Part shown: one piece after another, positions 41,975-53,421 of the stretch | How positions within the stretch are numbered: position 1 is the stretch's first letter | Layout of the letters: every line of letters begins with the position of its first letter | From: Cytobacillus oceanisediminis 2691 | Lineage (GTDB): Bacteria; Bacillota; Bacilli; Bacillales; Cytobacillaceae | Reading direction: 5' to 3' | Assembly (NCBI RefSeq): GCF_007678455.1 | Contig: NZ_VEEP01000007.1 | Span: forward strand, 1-61,395 | DNA length: 61,395 bases | Notes under the pieces: model-generated | What the model was told of the DNA's origin: nothing | The model's database searches: none | Seen by the model: only the letters and a program-made list of their open reading frames with translations | Translations under genes and position numbers: made by a program

Positions 41975-42114
41975 GATTTTTGGCTCATTGGCGTGAAGCT
42001 TACGCTTCACTGGCTTTTCAGCTTACGCTGAAAAGCTGCCGAGTGGGAATGAAACGCTGCGGGCAAATGCATTTGCCCGGTCGTTTCCTCCCCACTCGGC
42101 ATGAGCCAAAAATC
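41975..42114. repeat. Cloverleaf-like fold-back element
   Basis: An outer 14-bp stem, GATTTTTGGCTCAT (41975-41988) with ATGAGCCAAAAATC (42101-42114), encloses three branches: GTGAAGC-TTAC-GCTTCAC (41993-42010); CTTTTCAGC-TTAC-GCTGAAAAG (42014-42035); and GCCGAGTGGG with CCCACTCGGC (42038-42100) carrying an inner GAAACG/CGTTTC stem and a CGGGCAAAT/ATTTGCCCG hairpin. All stems are perfect. It contains no frame of note. It lies 170 bases before sufC. A mobile fold-back element or a structured RNA would fit. Confidence 0.85.
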
Positions 42115-42285
42115 TTTTAAAGAATTTGTCAACAATCTACAGTTTTTGATATTCCTCTTTCCACTTCTAAGGTGTTGCTAACACTTTTCATTTGTTATAA
42201 GATTGTAATGAGAATAAAATGAGAATAGAGTTAAAGACGGCAATAGTCGGCTTAAAATCTTTTCTATATTGACGGAGGTATTATT

Positions 42286-43071
42286 ATGGCAGGATCTGTA
42301 TTATCAATTAAGGACCTTCAGGTTGAGATTGAAGGCAAGCAGATATTAAAAGGTGTGAACCTTGAAGTTAAGGGTGGAGAAATCCACGCGATCATGGGAC
42401 CGAATGGTACTGGTAAATCAACTTTATCTTCTTCTATCATGGGTCATCCTAAATATGAAGTAACGAACGGTTCTGTTACTCTTGATGGCGAAGATGTTCT
42501 TGAAATGGAAGTGGACGAAAGAGCACGCGCTGGTCTTTTCCTTGCGATGCAATACCCAAGTGAAATCAGCGGTGTAACGAATGCTGACTTCCTTCGTTCT
42601 GCTTTGAACAGCCGTCTTGGCGAAGGCAATGAAATTTCTCTTATGAAATTCATCCGCAAGATGGATAAGCAAATGGAATTCCTTGAAATGGATCTTGATA
42701 TGGCACAGCGTTATCTTAACGAAGGTTTCTCCGGCGGTGAGAAGAAGCGTAACGAAATCCTTCAATTGATGATGCTTGAACCAAAAATTGCAATCCTTGA
42801 CGAAATCGACTCAGGTCTTGATATCGATGCATTGAAGGTTGTTTCTAAAGGAATCAACGAAATGCGCGGCGAAGATTTCGGCTGCTTGATTATCACTCAC
42901 TACCAGCGCCTTCTTGATTACATCACTCCTGACTATGTTCACGTTATGATGCAGGGCCGCATTGTGAAGTCTGGCGGACCAGAACTTGCACAGCGCTTAG
43001 AAGCAGAAGGGTACGACTGGATTAAGAAAGAACTGGGCATCGAAGACGAAACAGTTGGGCAAGAAGCTTAA
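42286..43071 (+). CDS. sufC: Fe-S cluster assembly ATPase SufC
   Basis: A 261-residue ABC-type ATPase that works with SufB and SufD as the scaffold complex of the SUF iron-sulfur system. Walker A is GPNGTGKST at about 37-45, signature FSGGEKKRNEILQ and Walker B IAILDEIDSGLDID, all typical of SufC. First gene of the sufC-D-S-U-B operon, in the Bacillus order. GGAGG precedes the ATG. The promoter region holds two copies of AATGAGAATA (about 42207-42228), of unknown meaning. Confidence 0.97.
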   Translation: MAGSVLSIKDLQVEIEGKQILKGVNLEVKGGEIHAIMGPNGTGKSTLSSSIMGHPKYEVTNGSVTLDGEDVLEMEVDERARAGLFLAMQYPSEISGVTNADFLRSALNSRLGEGNEISLMKFIRKMDKQMEFLEMDLDMAQRYLNEGFSGGEKKRNEILQLMMLEPKIAILDEIDSGLDIDALKVVSKGINEMRGEDFGCLIITHYQRLLDYITPDYVHVMMQGRIVKSGGPELAQRLEAEGYDWIKKELGIEDETVGQEA

Positions 43072-43089
43072 GCGTTGGGGGGATTTATA

Positions 43090-46062
<2,973 letters not shown>

Positions 46063-46173
46063 AAATCATCGCAGGATGATTATTCCGAAAGAGCTGCGGG
46101 GGATTGGCCTGCAGCTAACAACTACAAAGCAGGAAACCTGGTTTCCTTGCTTTAAGAATGGAGGAATTCGACG

Positions 46174-47571
46174 ATGGCTAAAAAAATGCCAGAGATCGGT
46201 GATTATAAATACGGATTTTCCGATAAAGACGTTTCCATCTTCCGGTCTAAGCGCGGTCTGACGCGTGAAATCGTTGAAGAAATTTCGAAAATGAAGGAAG
46301 AGCCCCAGTGGATGCTGGACTTCCGTTTAAAATCATTGGAGCACTTCTACAATATGCCAATGCCTCAGTGGGGCGGAGACATGGCTTCATTGAACTTTGA
46401 TGAAATCACGTACTATGTAAAACCATCTGAGAAATCTGAAAAGTCATGGGATGAAGTACCTGATGAAATCAAGGCTACTTTTGACAAGCTTGGAATCCCT
46501 GAAGCTGAGCAAAAATACCTTGCTGGTGTTTCTGCACAATATGAATCAGAGGTTGTATACCACAACATGAAGGAAGAGCTTGAAGAGCTGGGAATCGTTT
46601 TCAAAGACACAGATTCTGCTCTGAAGGAAAACGAAGACATTTTCCGTGAGCATTTCGGAAAAGTCATTCCTCCAACAGACAACAAGTTCTCAGCTTTGAA
46701 CTCTGCGGTCTGGTCTGGCGGATCTTTCATCTATGTTCCAAAAGGAATCAAAGTGGATACTCCGCTTCAGGCGTACTTCCGCATCAACTCCGAAAACATG
46801 GGACAGTTCGAGCGTACACTGATCATCGTTGATGAAGGCGCGCACGTACACTATGTTGAAGGATGTACAGCTCCTGTTTACACAACGAACTCCCTTCATA
46901 GTGCGGTCGTTGAAATCATCATCAAAAAGGACGCATATTGCCGTTATACAACAATCCAGAACTGGGCAAACAACGTCTTCAACCTTGTTACAAAGCGTGC
47001 GGTTTGTGAAGCGAATGCGACAATGGAATGGATCGATGGCAACATCGGTTCCAAGCTGACTATGAAATACCCAGCAGTCATCCTTAAGGGTGAAGGCGCT
47101 CGCGGTATGACATTATCAATCGCTATTGCTGGTAAAGGCCAGCACCAGGATGCAGGTGCGAAAATGATCCACCTTGCACCGAACACATCATCAACCATCG
47201 TATCAAAATCAATCTCAAAGCAAGGCGGAAAAGTAACATACCGCGGTATCGTCCACTTCGGACGCAAAGCCGACGGCGCCCGCTCAAACATTGAGTGCGA
47301 TACGCTGATCATGGATAACAAGTCTACTTCAGACACGATTCCATACAATGAAATCCTGAACGACAACATTTCTCTTGAGCACGAAGCGAAGGTTTCCAAG
47401 GTATCAGAAGAGCAACTGTTCTACCTGATGAGCCGCGGAGTCTCCGAAGAAGAAGCAACAGAAATGATCGTCATGGGCTTCATCGAGCCGTTCACAAAAG
47501 AACTGCCAATGGAATATGCCGTCGAAATGAACCGCCTGATCAAGTTCGAGATGGAAGGTTCAATCGGTTAA
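46174..47571 (+). CDS. sufB: Fe-S cluster assembly protein SufB
   Basis: A 465-residue scaffold subunit of SufBCD on which clusters are formed. Features are the conserved opening [39 protein letters not shown] in the beta-helix core and [19 protein letters not shown] with the conserved Cys near residue 378, plus [19 protein letters not shown] at the end. It is separated from sufU by 111 bases but shares strand and order with the operon. A strong terminator follows. Confidence 0.97.
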   Translation: MAKKMPEIGDYKYGFSDKDVSIFRSKRGLTREIVEEISKMKEEPQWMLDFRLKSLEHFYNMPMPQWGGDMASLNFDEITYYVKPSEKSEKSWDEVPDEIKATFDKLGIPEAEQKYLAGVSAQYESEVVYHNMKEELEELGIVFKDTDSALKENEDIFREHFGKVIPPTDNKFSALNSAVWSGGSFIYVPKGIKVDTPLQAYFRINSENMGQFERTLIIVDEGAHVHYVEGCTAPVYTTNSLHSAVVEIIIKKDAYCRYTTIQNWANNVFNLVTKRAVCEANATMEWIDGNIGSKLTMKYPAVILKGEGARGMTLSIAIAGKGQHQDAGAKMIHLAPNTSSTIVSKSISKQGGKVTYRGIVHFGRKADGARSNIECDTLIMDNKSTSDTIPYNEILNDNISLEHEAKVSKVSEEQLFYLMSRGVSEEEATEMIVMGFIEPFTKELPMEYAVEMNRLIKFEMEGSIG

Positions 47572-47585
47572 TAGATGATTACGGG

Positions 47586-47617
47586 AATCCACCTGCCTCG
47601 GCAGGTGGATTTTTTTA
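47586..47617 (+). terminator. Rho-independent terminator of suf operon
   Basis: AATCCACCTGCC and GGCAGGTGGATT flank TC, then TTTTT. Confidence 0.95.
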
Positions 47618-47670
47618 CCGTTTGAAAGAATATTGAATGAAATAAAATTTCCACTAAAATGGAAGACGGT

Positions 47671-47794
47671 GCAATTCTCATGCTTTACCATGCAATAATT
47701 TGATTTACCGCGCAATTATTTGTTTTAACCGTGCAATTATCTGTTTTACCGTGCAAATATCTGAAATGACCGTGCAATTAGTGCAGTACATCGT
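47671..47794. repeat. 20-21-bp tandem array C, 6 units
   Basis: GCAAT or GCAAA starts at 47671, 47692, 47712, 47733, 47753 and 47774 (steps 21, 20, 21, 20, 21). The common core is ACCGTGCAATTATCTGTTTT, with decay at both ends. It lies in the 520-base gap between sufB and yunF, after the suf terminator. No gene was seen in this gap. Confidence 0.88.
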
Positions 47795-47842
47795 ACACTT
47801 CATGGAGTTATAGGTAAGGTTGACACCTAATTTTTGTAAAAA

Positions 47843-47968
47843 GTAGTGATTATCTAGAATTTCGTAGTGAATCGGTCTATTTTCGTAGTGATAAGCTTCT
47901 TAAGTGTAGTGATTCCTTGTAAAATTGTAGTGATTCAACTCAAAAACGTAGTGATTAGCAACAACCAG
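47843..47968. repeat. 21-bp tandem array D, 6 units, unique remainders
   Basis: GTAGTGA starts at 47843, 47864, 47885, 47906, 47927 and 47948, exactly 21 bp apart. The 7-9-base core GTAGTGATT is constant, while the following 12 or so bases differ in every unit. The core is one base from the reverse complement of array A's core (GTAGAGATT). It lies 50 bases after array C, in the same gap before yunF. Confidence 0.92.
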
Positions 47969-48092
47969 AGACAAGGCGTCAATTAATAATGCGTTTTCCC
48001 CCTTCTATAAGCGGGAAATAAGGGTAGAACATGTCTTAGTTCTAGTTCAGCGCTTAATTGTGCTATTATGAAGGGAAAATGGAGGTGCACAG

Positions 48093-48941
48093 ATGATTAT
48101 TGTTGGCTTAACGGGTTGGGGAGACCATGACAGTTTATATGAAGGCAAGGTTTCGCCTCGTGATAAACTGAAGGAGTATTCCAGCCACTTTCCTGCAGTT
48201 GAGGTCGATGCCTCGTTTTACGCTGTGCAGCCTGTGAAGAACGCGGCGAAATGGGCAGAGGATACACCAGACAAGTTTCAATTCATTGTAAAAGCGTATC
48301 AGGGAATGACCGGCCATCAGCGCGGTGAAATTCCTTTTACAGATAAAAATGAGATGTTCACAGCCTACAAAGAGTCGCTGAGGCCCTATCTTGAGGCCAA
48401 TAAGCATGCGATGACGCTGTTCCAGTTCCCGCCATGGTTTGACCTGCGCAAAGAGAATGTCGATTATTTGCGCTGGTGCCGCGAGCAGATGGGGGACATT
48501 GACTGTGCGCTCGAGTTCCGGAACCAGTCATGGTTTGCAGGTGAGATGCGCAATAAGACGCTTGAGTTCATGCAAAAGGAAAATTGGATCCACAGCATTT
48601 GTGATGAGCCGCAGGCAGGGGAAGGCTCGATTCCAACCGTGCTTCAATCCACATCCAAGAAGAAGGTCCTTGTCCGCTTCCATGGCCGTAATGTCCATGG
48701 ATGGAACAAAAAGGGAAGAGGCCAGGATTGGCGAGAAGTACGTTATTTATATCGCTATAATCAGGCAGAATTGACAGAGTGGGCAGAGAACCTTCGAAAG
48801 CTTGATGAAGGGACTTCCCAGGTATTCGCCCTGTTCAATAACAATTCCGGCGGGGATGCGGCTGATAACGCGAAACAGATGATGGATTTATTGGATATCG
48901 AATATGAAGGGCTGAACCCGAGACAGCTTGATTTGTTTTGA
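48093..48941 (+). CDS. yunF: DUF72 family protein YunF
   Basis: A 282-residue DUF72 protein (TIM-barrel fold). Typical features are VGLTGWGDHDSLY at the N-terminus, VEVDASFYAVQPVKNAAKWAE, KFQFIVKAYQGMTGH, LFQFPPWF, ALEFRNQSWF and VRFHGRN. The family's reaction is unknown. AAATGGAGGTG precedes the ATG. The C-terminus ends RQLDLF. It starts the yun segment and precedes yunD as in B. subtilis. Confidence 0.85.
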   Translation: MIIVGLTGWGDHDSLYEGKVSPRDKLKEYSSHFPAVEVDASFYAVQPVKNAAKWAEDTPDKFQFIVKAYQGMTGHQRGEIPFTDKNEMFTAYKESLRPYLEANKHAMTLFQFPPWFDLRKENVDYLRWCREQMGDIDCALEFRNQSWFAGEMRNKTLEFMQKENWIHSICDEPQAGEGSIPTVLQSTSKKKVLVRFHGRNVHGWNKKGRGQDWREVRYLYRYNQAELTEWAENLRKLDEGTSQVFALFNNNSGGDAADNAKQMMDLLDIEYEGLNPRQLDLF

Positions 48942-49005
48942 TACTGGATTCCCCTCCTGGAAGCAGCGAGGGGACACTTCATTTTAAAAGAGGAATGATG
49001 GTTCA

Positions 49006-50388
49006 ATGGAAGAAATGATTCATATATACCATACGAATGATTTGCATAGCCATTTGGAGCACTGGCCGAGTATCCATAAGCTTGTAACTGAGCGGCGGCG
49101 CTGGCATGAGGAAGAAGGCGATGAGGTTTTCGTTTTTGATATTGGGGATCATATGGACCGCTGGCACCCATTATCAGATGCTACAAGGGGGAAGGCGAAT
49201 TGCCGACTGCTGAATGAAGCCGGTTATGATGCCGGAACCATTGGGAACAATGAAGGCATTACACTTCCATTCGAGGATCTGGATTCGATGTATCTGGAAA
49301 AAGAATTCGAGATGCTTGTGGCGAATCTATTCAATCAGGATGGAAGCCGTCCGGTTTGGGCAAAGCCTTATCATGTGTACATAAGCAAAAAAGGCACAAG
49401 GATCGGAGTAATTGGTGTCACGGTCAATTTCGGGCGCTTCTATGAGCAGCTCGGATGGAAGGTGACCGACCCAGTGGAGGAAATTGAGAACTGTGTCGAT
49501 GAGTTAAAAAAACAAAGTGATGTCATCATTCTGTTATCCCATCTCGGGATTCATGATGATGAAAGGATTGCAGAACAGTTCCCGGAAATTGACGTCATTC
49601 TTGGCGGGCACACACATCATATTTTACATGAAGGGAAAGAGGTTGGCTCGAGTTTGCTCGCGGGTGCTGGCAAATTTGGATATTACACCGGCCATGTGAC
49701 TGTGAAGCTGGATGTGGATTCAAAGCGGATTTTGCAGAAAACGGCTCTTCTGTACGATATGAATGAAGCCGGCCAGGCGGAAGACGAAAAGGAGATGGCT
49801 GCAGCCTATTACATGGAAGGAAGAGAACTTATGGGTGAGCCGGTGGCGAATCTGCCTGCTAAGTTAACAGCCGACCCCATGCAGCATACCGAACTGGCAA
49901 GGCTGCTCGTTCAGGCTTTAAGAGAGTGGTGTGATGCAGACTGCGCCTTTATGAATGCTGGCATGATTCTTAAGGGCCTCAAGCAGGGGGATGTAACGAG
50001 ATTCGACCTCCTCGAAATCTGTCCGCACCCGATCAATCCATGTACGATCAACATGTCAGGTGCGGAACTGAAAGAAGTACTCCTTCAGACAAGGGATGAA
50101 TCATGGCCCCATCTGCAGATAAAAGGACTTGGCTTCCGCGGCACCGTGATGGGTGTCATGGAGTACGACGGGATTGAGTTTCGCCAAAAGGGCAATGTCC
50201 AGCAAGTGTTCATCAACGGCGAGCTCATTGATGCGAAAAAGCAGTACTTGCTCGCCATTCCCGATATGTTCACGTTCGGCCGGTTTTTTCCGGAAATCCA
50301 GCGTGCTGAGGAAAAACGATACTGGCTGCCGGAGTTCCTCCGCAATCTGCTTGAGTGGAAGCTTACAAATATGACCATTAATATTTGA
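49006..50388 (+). CDS. yunD: Metallophosphatase YunD (5'-nucleotidase family)
   Basis: A 460-residue protein with an N-terminal calcineurin-like metallophosphatase domain (IYHTNDLHSHLEHW, DIGDHMDRW, GNNEG, LLSHLG, GGHTHH) and a C-terminal 5'-nucleotidase domain (about 270-440). It has no signal peptide, so unlike secreted UshA-type enzymes it is expected in the cytoplasm. All metal ligands of the first domain are visible. Substrate may be nucleotides or UDP-sugars. Start ATG 49006 follows AAAGAGGAATG at a long spacing. Its stop lies close to yunC. Confidence 0.88.
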   Translation: MEEMIHIYHTNDLHSHLEHWPSIHKLVTERRRWHEEEGDEVFVFDIGDHMDRWHPLSDATRGKANCRLLNEAGYDAGTIGNNEGITLPFEDLDSMYLEKEFEMLVANLFNQDGSRPVWAKPYHVYISKKGTRIGVIGVTVNFGRFYEQLGWKVTDPVEEIENCVDELKKQSDVIILLSHLGIHDDERIAEQFPEIDVILGGHTHHILHEGKEVGSSLLAGAGKFGYYTGHVTVKLDVDSKRILQKTALLYDMNEAGQAEDEKEMAAAYYMEGRELMGEPVANLPAKLTADPMQHTELARLLVQALREWCDADCAFMNAGMILKGLKQGDVTRFDLLEICPHPINPCTINMSGAELKEVLLQTRDESWPHLQIKGLGFRGTVMGVMEYDGIEFRQKGNVQQVFINGELIDAKKQYLLAIPDMFTFGRFFPEIQRAEEKRYWLPEFLRNLLEWKLTNMTINI

Positions 50389-50456
50389 TCAAAATATCAC
50401 GCTTTCCCTGTCATCTTCATAGAGTGTTATTGGGATTGAAGGGAGGAGTTGTGGTC

Positions 50457-50759
50457 ATGATCGATATGTCACCCATTGAACTAGAAGGCAAAACATTTTT
50501 ATGCATATCTGTAAAATTGCCAAAGACAAACCTTCTTGTCGTTACCGGCGACAAAGGATATATAATGTGCGGCGCCCTTGATGTCGCGCTTCTCAATGAA
50601 AAGCTCAAAAGCAGGAAAGTCATTGCAGGCAGGGCGGTTGGCGTGAAAACGATTGAAGAATTGCTCGAAGCCCCGCTTGAGTCCGTCACATTCGAGGCGG
50701 AGAACCTTGGCGCCATAAAAGGGATGGTCGGCAGGGAAGCATTGCTGCTAATGAATTAA
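50457..50759 (+). CDS. yunC: YunC family (DUF1805) protein
   Basis: A 100-residue DUF1805 protein with alternating strands and helices; KGYIMCGALDVALLN and SRKVIAGRAVGVKTIEELL are the family stretches. Function unknown. ATG 50457 lies eight bases after GGGAGGAG. The longer open frame upstream overlaps yunD and is not supported. Terminator follows. Confidence 0.8.
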   Translation: MIDMSPIELEGKTFLCISVKLPKTNLLVVTGDKGYIMCGALDVALLNEKLKSRKVIAGRAVGVKTIEELLEAPLESVTFEAENLGAIKGMVGREALLLMN

Positions 50760-50790
50760 ACAGGCTTTTCATATATAGAAACAACTACTT

Positions 50791-50820
50791 AAAAAGACAG
50801 CCTGAAGAGCTGTCTTTTTT
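50791..50820 (+). terminator. Rho-independent terminator
   Basis: AAAAAGACAG and CTGTCTTTTT flank CCTGAAGAG, then T. Ends yunC; also has an A-run for the other direction. Confidence 0.9.
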
Positions 50821-51055
50821 GTGTACTCCATGTGAATTTTTGCAGAAGCAGTATAAAAAGTGAGTTTCCATTCCGATATAATGATTGAATGCAAAAAATG
50901 GGCTCGTTTTTTCCCAACTCAAAAAGGAAAACGAATGACCCAATGATTTGTAATTGTGATAGAATACAAGAAAATATTGTCGTTTTATGTAAAATTTTCT
51001 TTATTCATGATAAGGCAGACATAGCCGCCAATTAACAGATAAAGTGGGAATGAAC

Positions 51056-52165
51056 ATGAGACTCGTAGCCACCACATCGGTAGAGGAAGGGGCTTTACTC
51101 GGGAAAGCCATTTATAATGACAAGGGCCAAATCCTGCTGAATGTGGGCGTACGGCTCGAGCGGAAGATTCTGAACAGGCTTGAAGAGTTTGGGATTGATT
51201 ATATCTATATTAAAGACCCTGATACCGATGATATCATCGTGAAAAACGCGATACCAGATGAAATGCGGATCAATGCGATCATGACAATCGGGGAAACTTT
51301 TAAACAGGTTCAGCTGGATTCCAAGATCTCACAAACCTTCGTGCTGGAAAAATCGGCGAGGAAATTCAAGAAGCTGATTGTTGCTTTACTTGATGAATTG
51401 AAGAGCAGCAAAGATCTTTTGAACCTGCTTTCGGATGTATTCCTGCATGACCATTATATTTTTTCGCATAGTTTGAACGTCACGCTTTACTCGCTTGCGA
51501 TTGGAATAGAAATGAAGCTCTCTCCAAAAGAACTTGAACAGCTGGGGCTCGGGGCGATTTTGCATGATGTAGGGAAAATGAAGGTCCCTGAAGAAATTTT
51601 ATCAAAGCCAGGCAAACTGACTGCGGAAGAATTCCAAATCATCAAGGCCCATGCTGAGGACGGCTTCCAGATGCTCAGGAATATTCCGACTGTCCCGCTG
51701 ATTGTTGCCCATTGTGCGTATCAGCATCATGAACGTTTGAATGGAGCGGGATATCCGCGCGGTTTAAAGGAGGCTGAAATCCACTTATTCGGAAAAATCC
51801 TCGGAGTGGCGGATGTATTTGATGCTGTCACATCCAATCGGGTATACCGGCCGGCAATGCTGCCGCATGAAGGCCTGGAAATCCTTTATTCCGGTGCAGG
51901 CAGCCTGTTTGATCCAAAGATCGTAGACGCGTTCCGCAGAGCTGTGGCCATCTATCCAATCGGCCTGACTGTCACCCTGAGTGATGGCCGGAAGGGAGTC
52001 GTAGCACAACAAAATCCTGGCTTGAGCGAGCGGCCTGTTGTCCGTATTCTGGAGGACAGCGGCCAAAGAGTGGAACCGTACAACCTGGATCTAAAAGCCA
52101 ATCTATCACAAATGATTGTCAGCTGTGATACGATCATACAATACGAGTATGCAACGAATTATTAA
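51056..52165 (+). CDS. HD-GYP domain phosphodiesterase
   Basis: A 369-residue likely cyclic di-GMP phosphodiesterase. The HD-GYP domain (about 120-305) has H138, the HD pair 170-171 (ILHDVGK), H199, H224-H225 (HHERLNGAGYP) and the GYP at 232-234, all catalytic. Residues 1-65 form a small domain common in Firmicute HD-GYP proteins, and a small beta domain ends the chain. No membrane segment or receiver domain. ATG 51056 is preferred over GTG 51044. In B. subtilis yunC is next to yunB with no such gene between, so this is an insertion or a loss there. Confidence 0.88.
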   Translation: MRLVATTSVEEGALLGKAIYNDKGQILLNVGVRLERKILNRLEEFGIDYIYIKDPDTDDIIVKNAIPDEMRINAIMTIGETFKQVQLDSKISQTFVLEKSARKFKKLIVALLDELKSSKDLLNLLSDVFLHDHYIFSHSLNVTLYSLAIGIEMKLSPKELEQLGLGAILHDVGKMKVPEEILSKPGKLTAEEFQIIKAHAEDGFQMLRNIPTVPLIVAHCAYQHHERLNGAGYPRGLKEAEIHLFGKILGVADVFDAVTSNRVYRPAMLPHEGLEILYSGAGSLFDPKIVDAFRRAVAIYPIGLTVTLSDGRKGVVAQQNPGLSERPVVRILEDSGQRVEPYNLDLKANLSQMIVSCDTIIQYEYATNY

Positions 52166-52230
52166 TTTCGTTCTGCTAAGTGAAATTCCTTTTACTATAA
52201 GTCAAAGTAATTATAGTTTTTAGGCTAGTT

Positions 52231-52267
52231 CCCCCCTTTGAAGCATACATATAGCTTTAGAGGGGGG
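52231..52267 (+). promoter_or_regulatory. Hairpin covering yunB ribosome site
   Basis: CCCCCCTTTGAAGC (52231-52244) pairs with GCTTTAGAGGGGGG (52254-52267) around ATACATATA, 14 pairs with two wobbles. The 3' arm is the AGGGGGG ribosome site of yunB. ATTTGTTTT follows, so it could also act as a weak terminator for the HD-GYP gene. Confidence 0.75.
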
Positions 52268-52274
52268 ATTTGTT

Positions 52275-53033
52275 TTGGCAAAATTCGGCCGGCGGCTGCC
52301 TCGGAAAGGGCCATTGCCTTTCAGGTATGTATTCCTGCTGACATTCGTATTTTTTTCCTTTTCCACTGCCGCAGGACTTTGGATCATCGATAAAGGACTT
52401 GAACCGACTTTGATGAAATATGCTGAATCCCAGACAAGAAAAATTGCGACTCTGGTTATCAACAAGGCAATCAACAAAAAAATAGCCAGCGGGATGGATA
52501 TTGATAAAGTAATTGAATTTGTACCGGTGGATGGAGGTACAACCACTGTGGTGAAATTCAACACAGAAATCATCAACCGGGTAAAAGCGGAAACAACCAA
52601 TATTGTACAAATGAACCTGAAAGAAGCAGAAAGAGGGAATCTTACCTCTCTCGAAATGTTATCCGATGTCGAGCTCGTAACCGATGAAAAAGACAGGGAA
52701 GAAGGAATCATTTATTATGTTCCTTTGGGTCAGGCGACCAACAATGCGCTGCTCGGTAATATGGGGCCAAGGGTTCCAGTGAAGTTCAATGCAATTGGCG
52801 ATGTGACGGCCGATGTCGTCTGGGATACTGAGGAGCATGGGATCAATAATACCCTTATAAATGTATCGGTCAGGGTAAAAGTGAATGTGCAAATCATTAT
52901 TCCTTTTGCGACCGAAATCGCAACCGTTCAGGAAAATATTCCGATTGGCAGCTTCTATTATCCTGGAAAAGTACCGCAGTTCTACAATGGCGGAGGAGAT
53001 ACATCCCCAGCCATCCAGCTTCCTGGCGAATAA
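52275..53033 (+). CDS. yunB: Sporulation protein YunB
   Basis: A 252-residue YunB-family protein, needed for proper sporulation in B. subtilis and made in the mother cell under SigE. One membrane segment (about 18-37) follows a basic N-terminus (RRLPRKGPLPFRY); the rest should be outside the cytoplasm of the mother cell, with VPLGQATNNALLGNMGPRVP as a conserved stretch. The start is TTG 52275, seven bases after AGGGGGG. The ribosome site is buried in a strong hairpin, so translation may be limited. Confidence 0.85.
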   Translation: MAKFGRRLPRKGPLPFRYVFLLTFVFFSFSTAAGLWIIDKGLEPTLMKYAESQTRKIATLVINKAINKKIASGMDIDKVIEFVPVDGGTTTVVKFNTEIINRVKAETTNIVQMNLKEAERGNLTSLEMLSDVELVTDEKDREEGIIYYVPLGQATNNALLGNMGPRVPVKFNAIGDVTADVVWDTEEHGINNTLINVSVRVKVNVQIIIPFATEIATVQENIPIGSFYYPGKVPQFYNGGGDTSPAIQLPGE

Positions 53034-53039
53034 TAACAG

Positions 53040-53068
53040 TTGTCAAGTTAGTGATATTGTTATATTAT
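53040..53068 (+). promoter_or_regulatory. SigA-type promoter of lysine riboswitch
   Basis: TTGTCA (53040-53045), 17 bases, TATTAT (53063-53068), some 30 bases before the riboswitch. Confidence 0.65.
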
Positions 53069-53098
53069 AAAATCAATTGAATAATAAACCACATCATT

Positions 53099-53284
53099 CC
53101 GATGGGGTAGAGGCGCAGGATTCAAGAGTAAGCTGTGTGAGGATGACAACGTTGACCACAGCAGAAAGGGAATTTTGCCGAAGTAATAAAAAATGAGTCG
53201 CATTTTTTATTGCTGGGGATACTTTGAACAGGAGTATCACTGTCATTATGGAGGTATATCCATAATGGGGAGCTACAGATCGTG
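53099..53284 (+). promoter_or_regulatory. Lysine riboswitch (L-box)
   Basis: L-box landmarks in order: GGGTAGAGGCGCAGGATTCA, AGAGTAAGCTGTG, GACCACAGCAGAAAGGGAA, TTTTGCCGAAGT, an AAAAAATG/TTTTTTATT arm, GCTGGGGATACTTT, GAACAGGAGTATCACTGTC and GGGGAGCTAC. The five-arm junction elements AGGGA and GCCGAAG are intact. With the terminator at 53309-53346 it should shut off the NhaC-family gene when lysine is plentiful. Confidence 0.93.
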
Positions 53285-53308
53285 ATGGAGACACTAGTTG
53301 CTTATTAA

Positions 53309-53346
53309 GGGCAGCGATAGAATGTTCTCTATCGTTGCCCTTTTTT
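53309..53346 (+). terminator. Riboswitch-controlled terminator
   Basis: GGGCAGCGATAGA and TCTATCGTTGCCC flank ATGTTC, then six T. Confidence 0.93.
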
Positions 53347-53421
53347 ATATTTTTATAGAAAGTGGCTACAACTCTTTTCATGGAACAGTTTCCCCCCTGT
53401 CAAAAACAAGGAGGAGAAAGA

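Noticed and set aside
47671-47968. CRISPR array
   Set aside because: Regular spacing is present, but cores are only 7-10 bases, units 20-21 bp and there are no cas genes or leader.
52231-52275. Plain terminator of the HD-GYP gene only
   Set aside because: The T-run is broken (ATTTGTTTT) and the 3' arm is exactly the yunB ribosome site, so a role in translation is at least as likely; kept as a regulatory hairpin.
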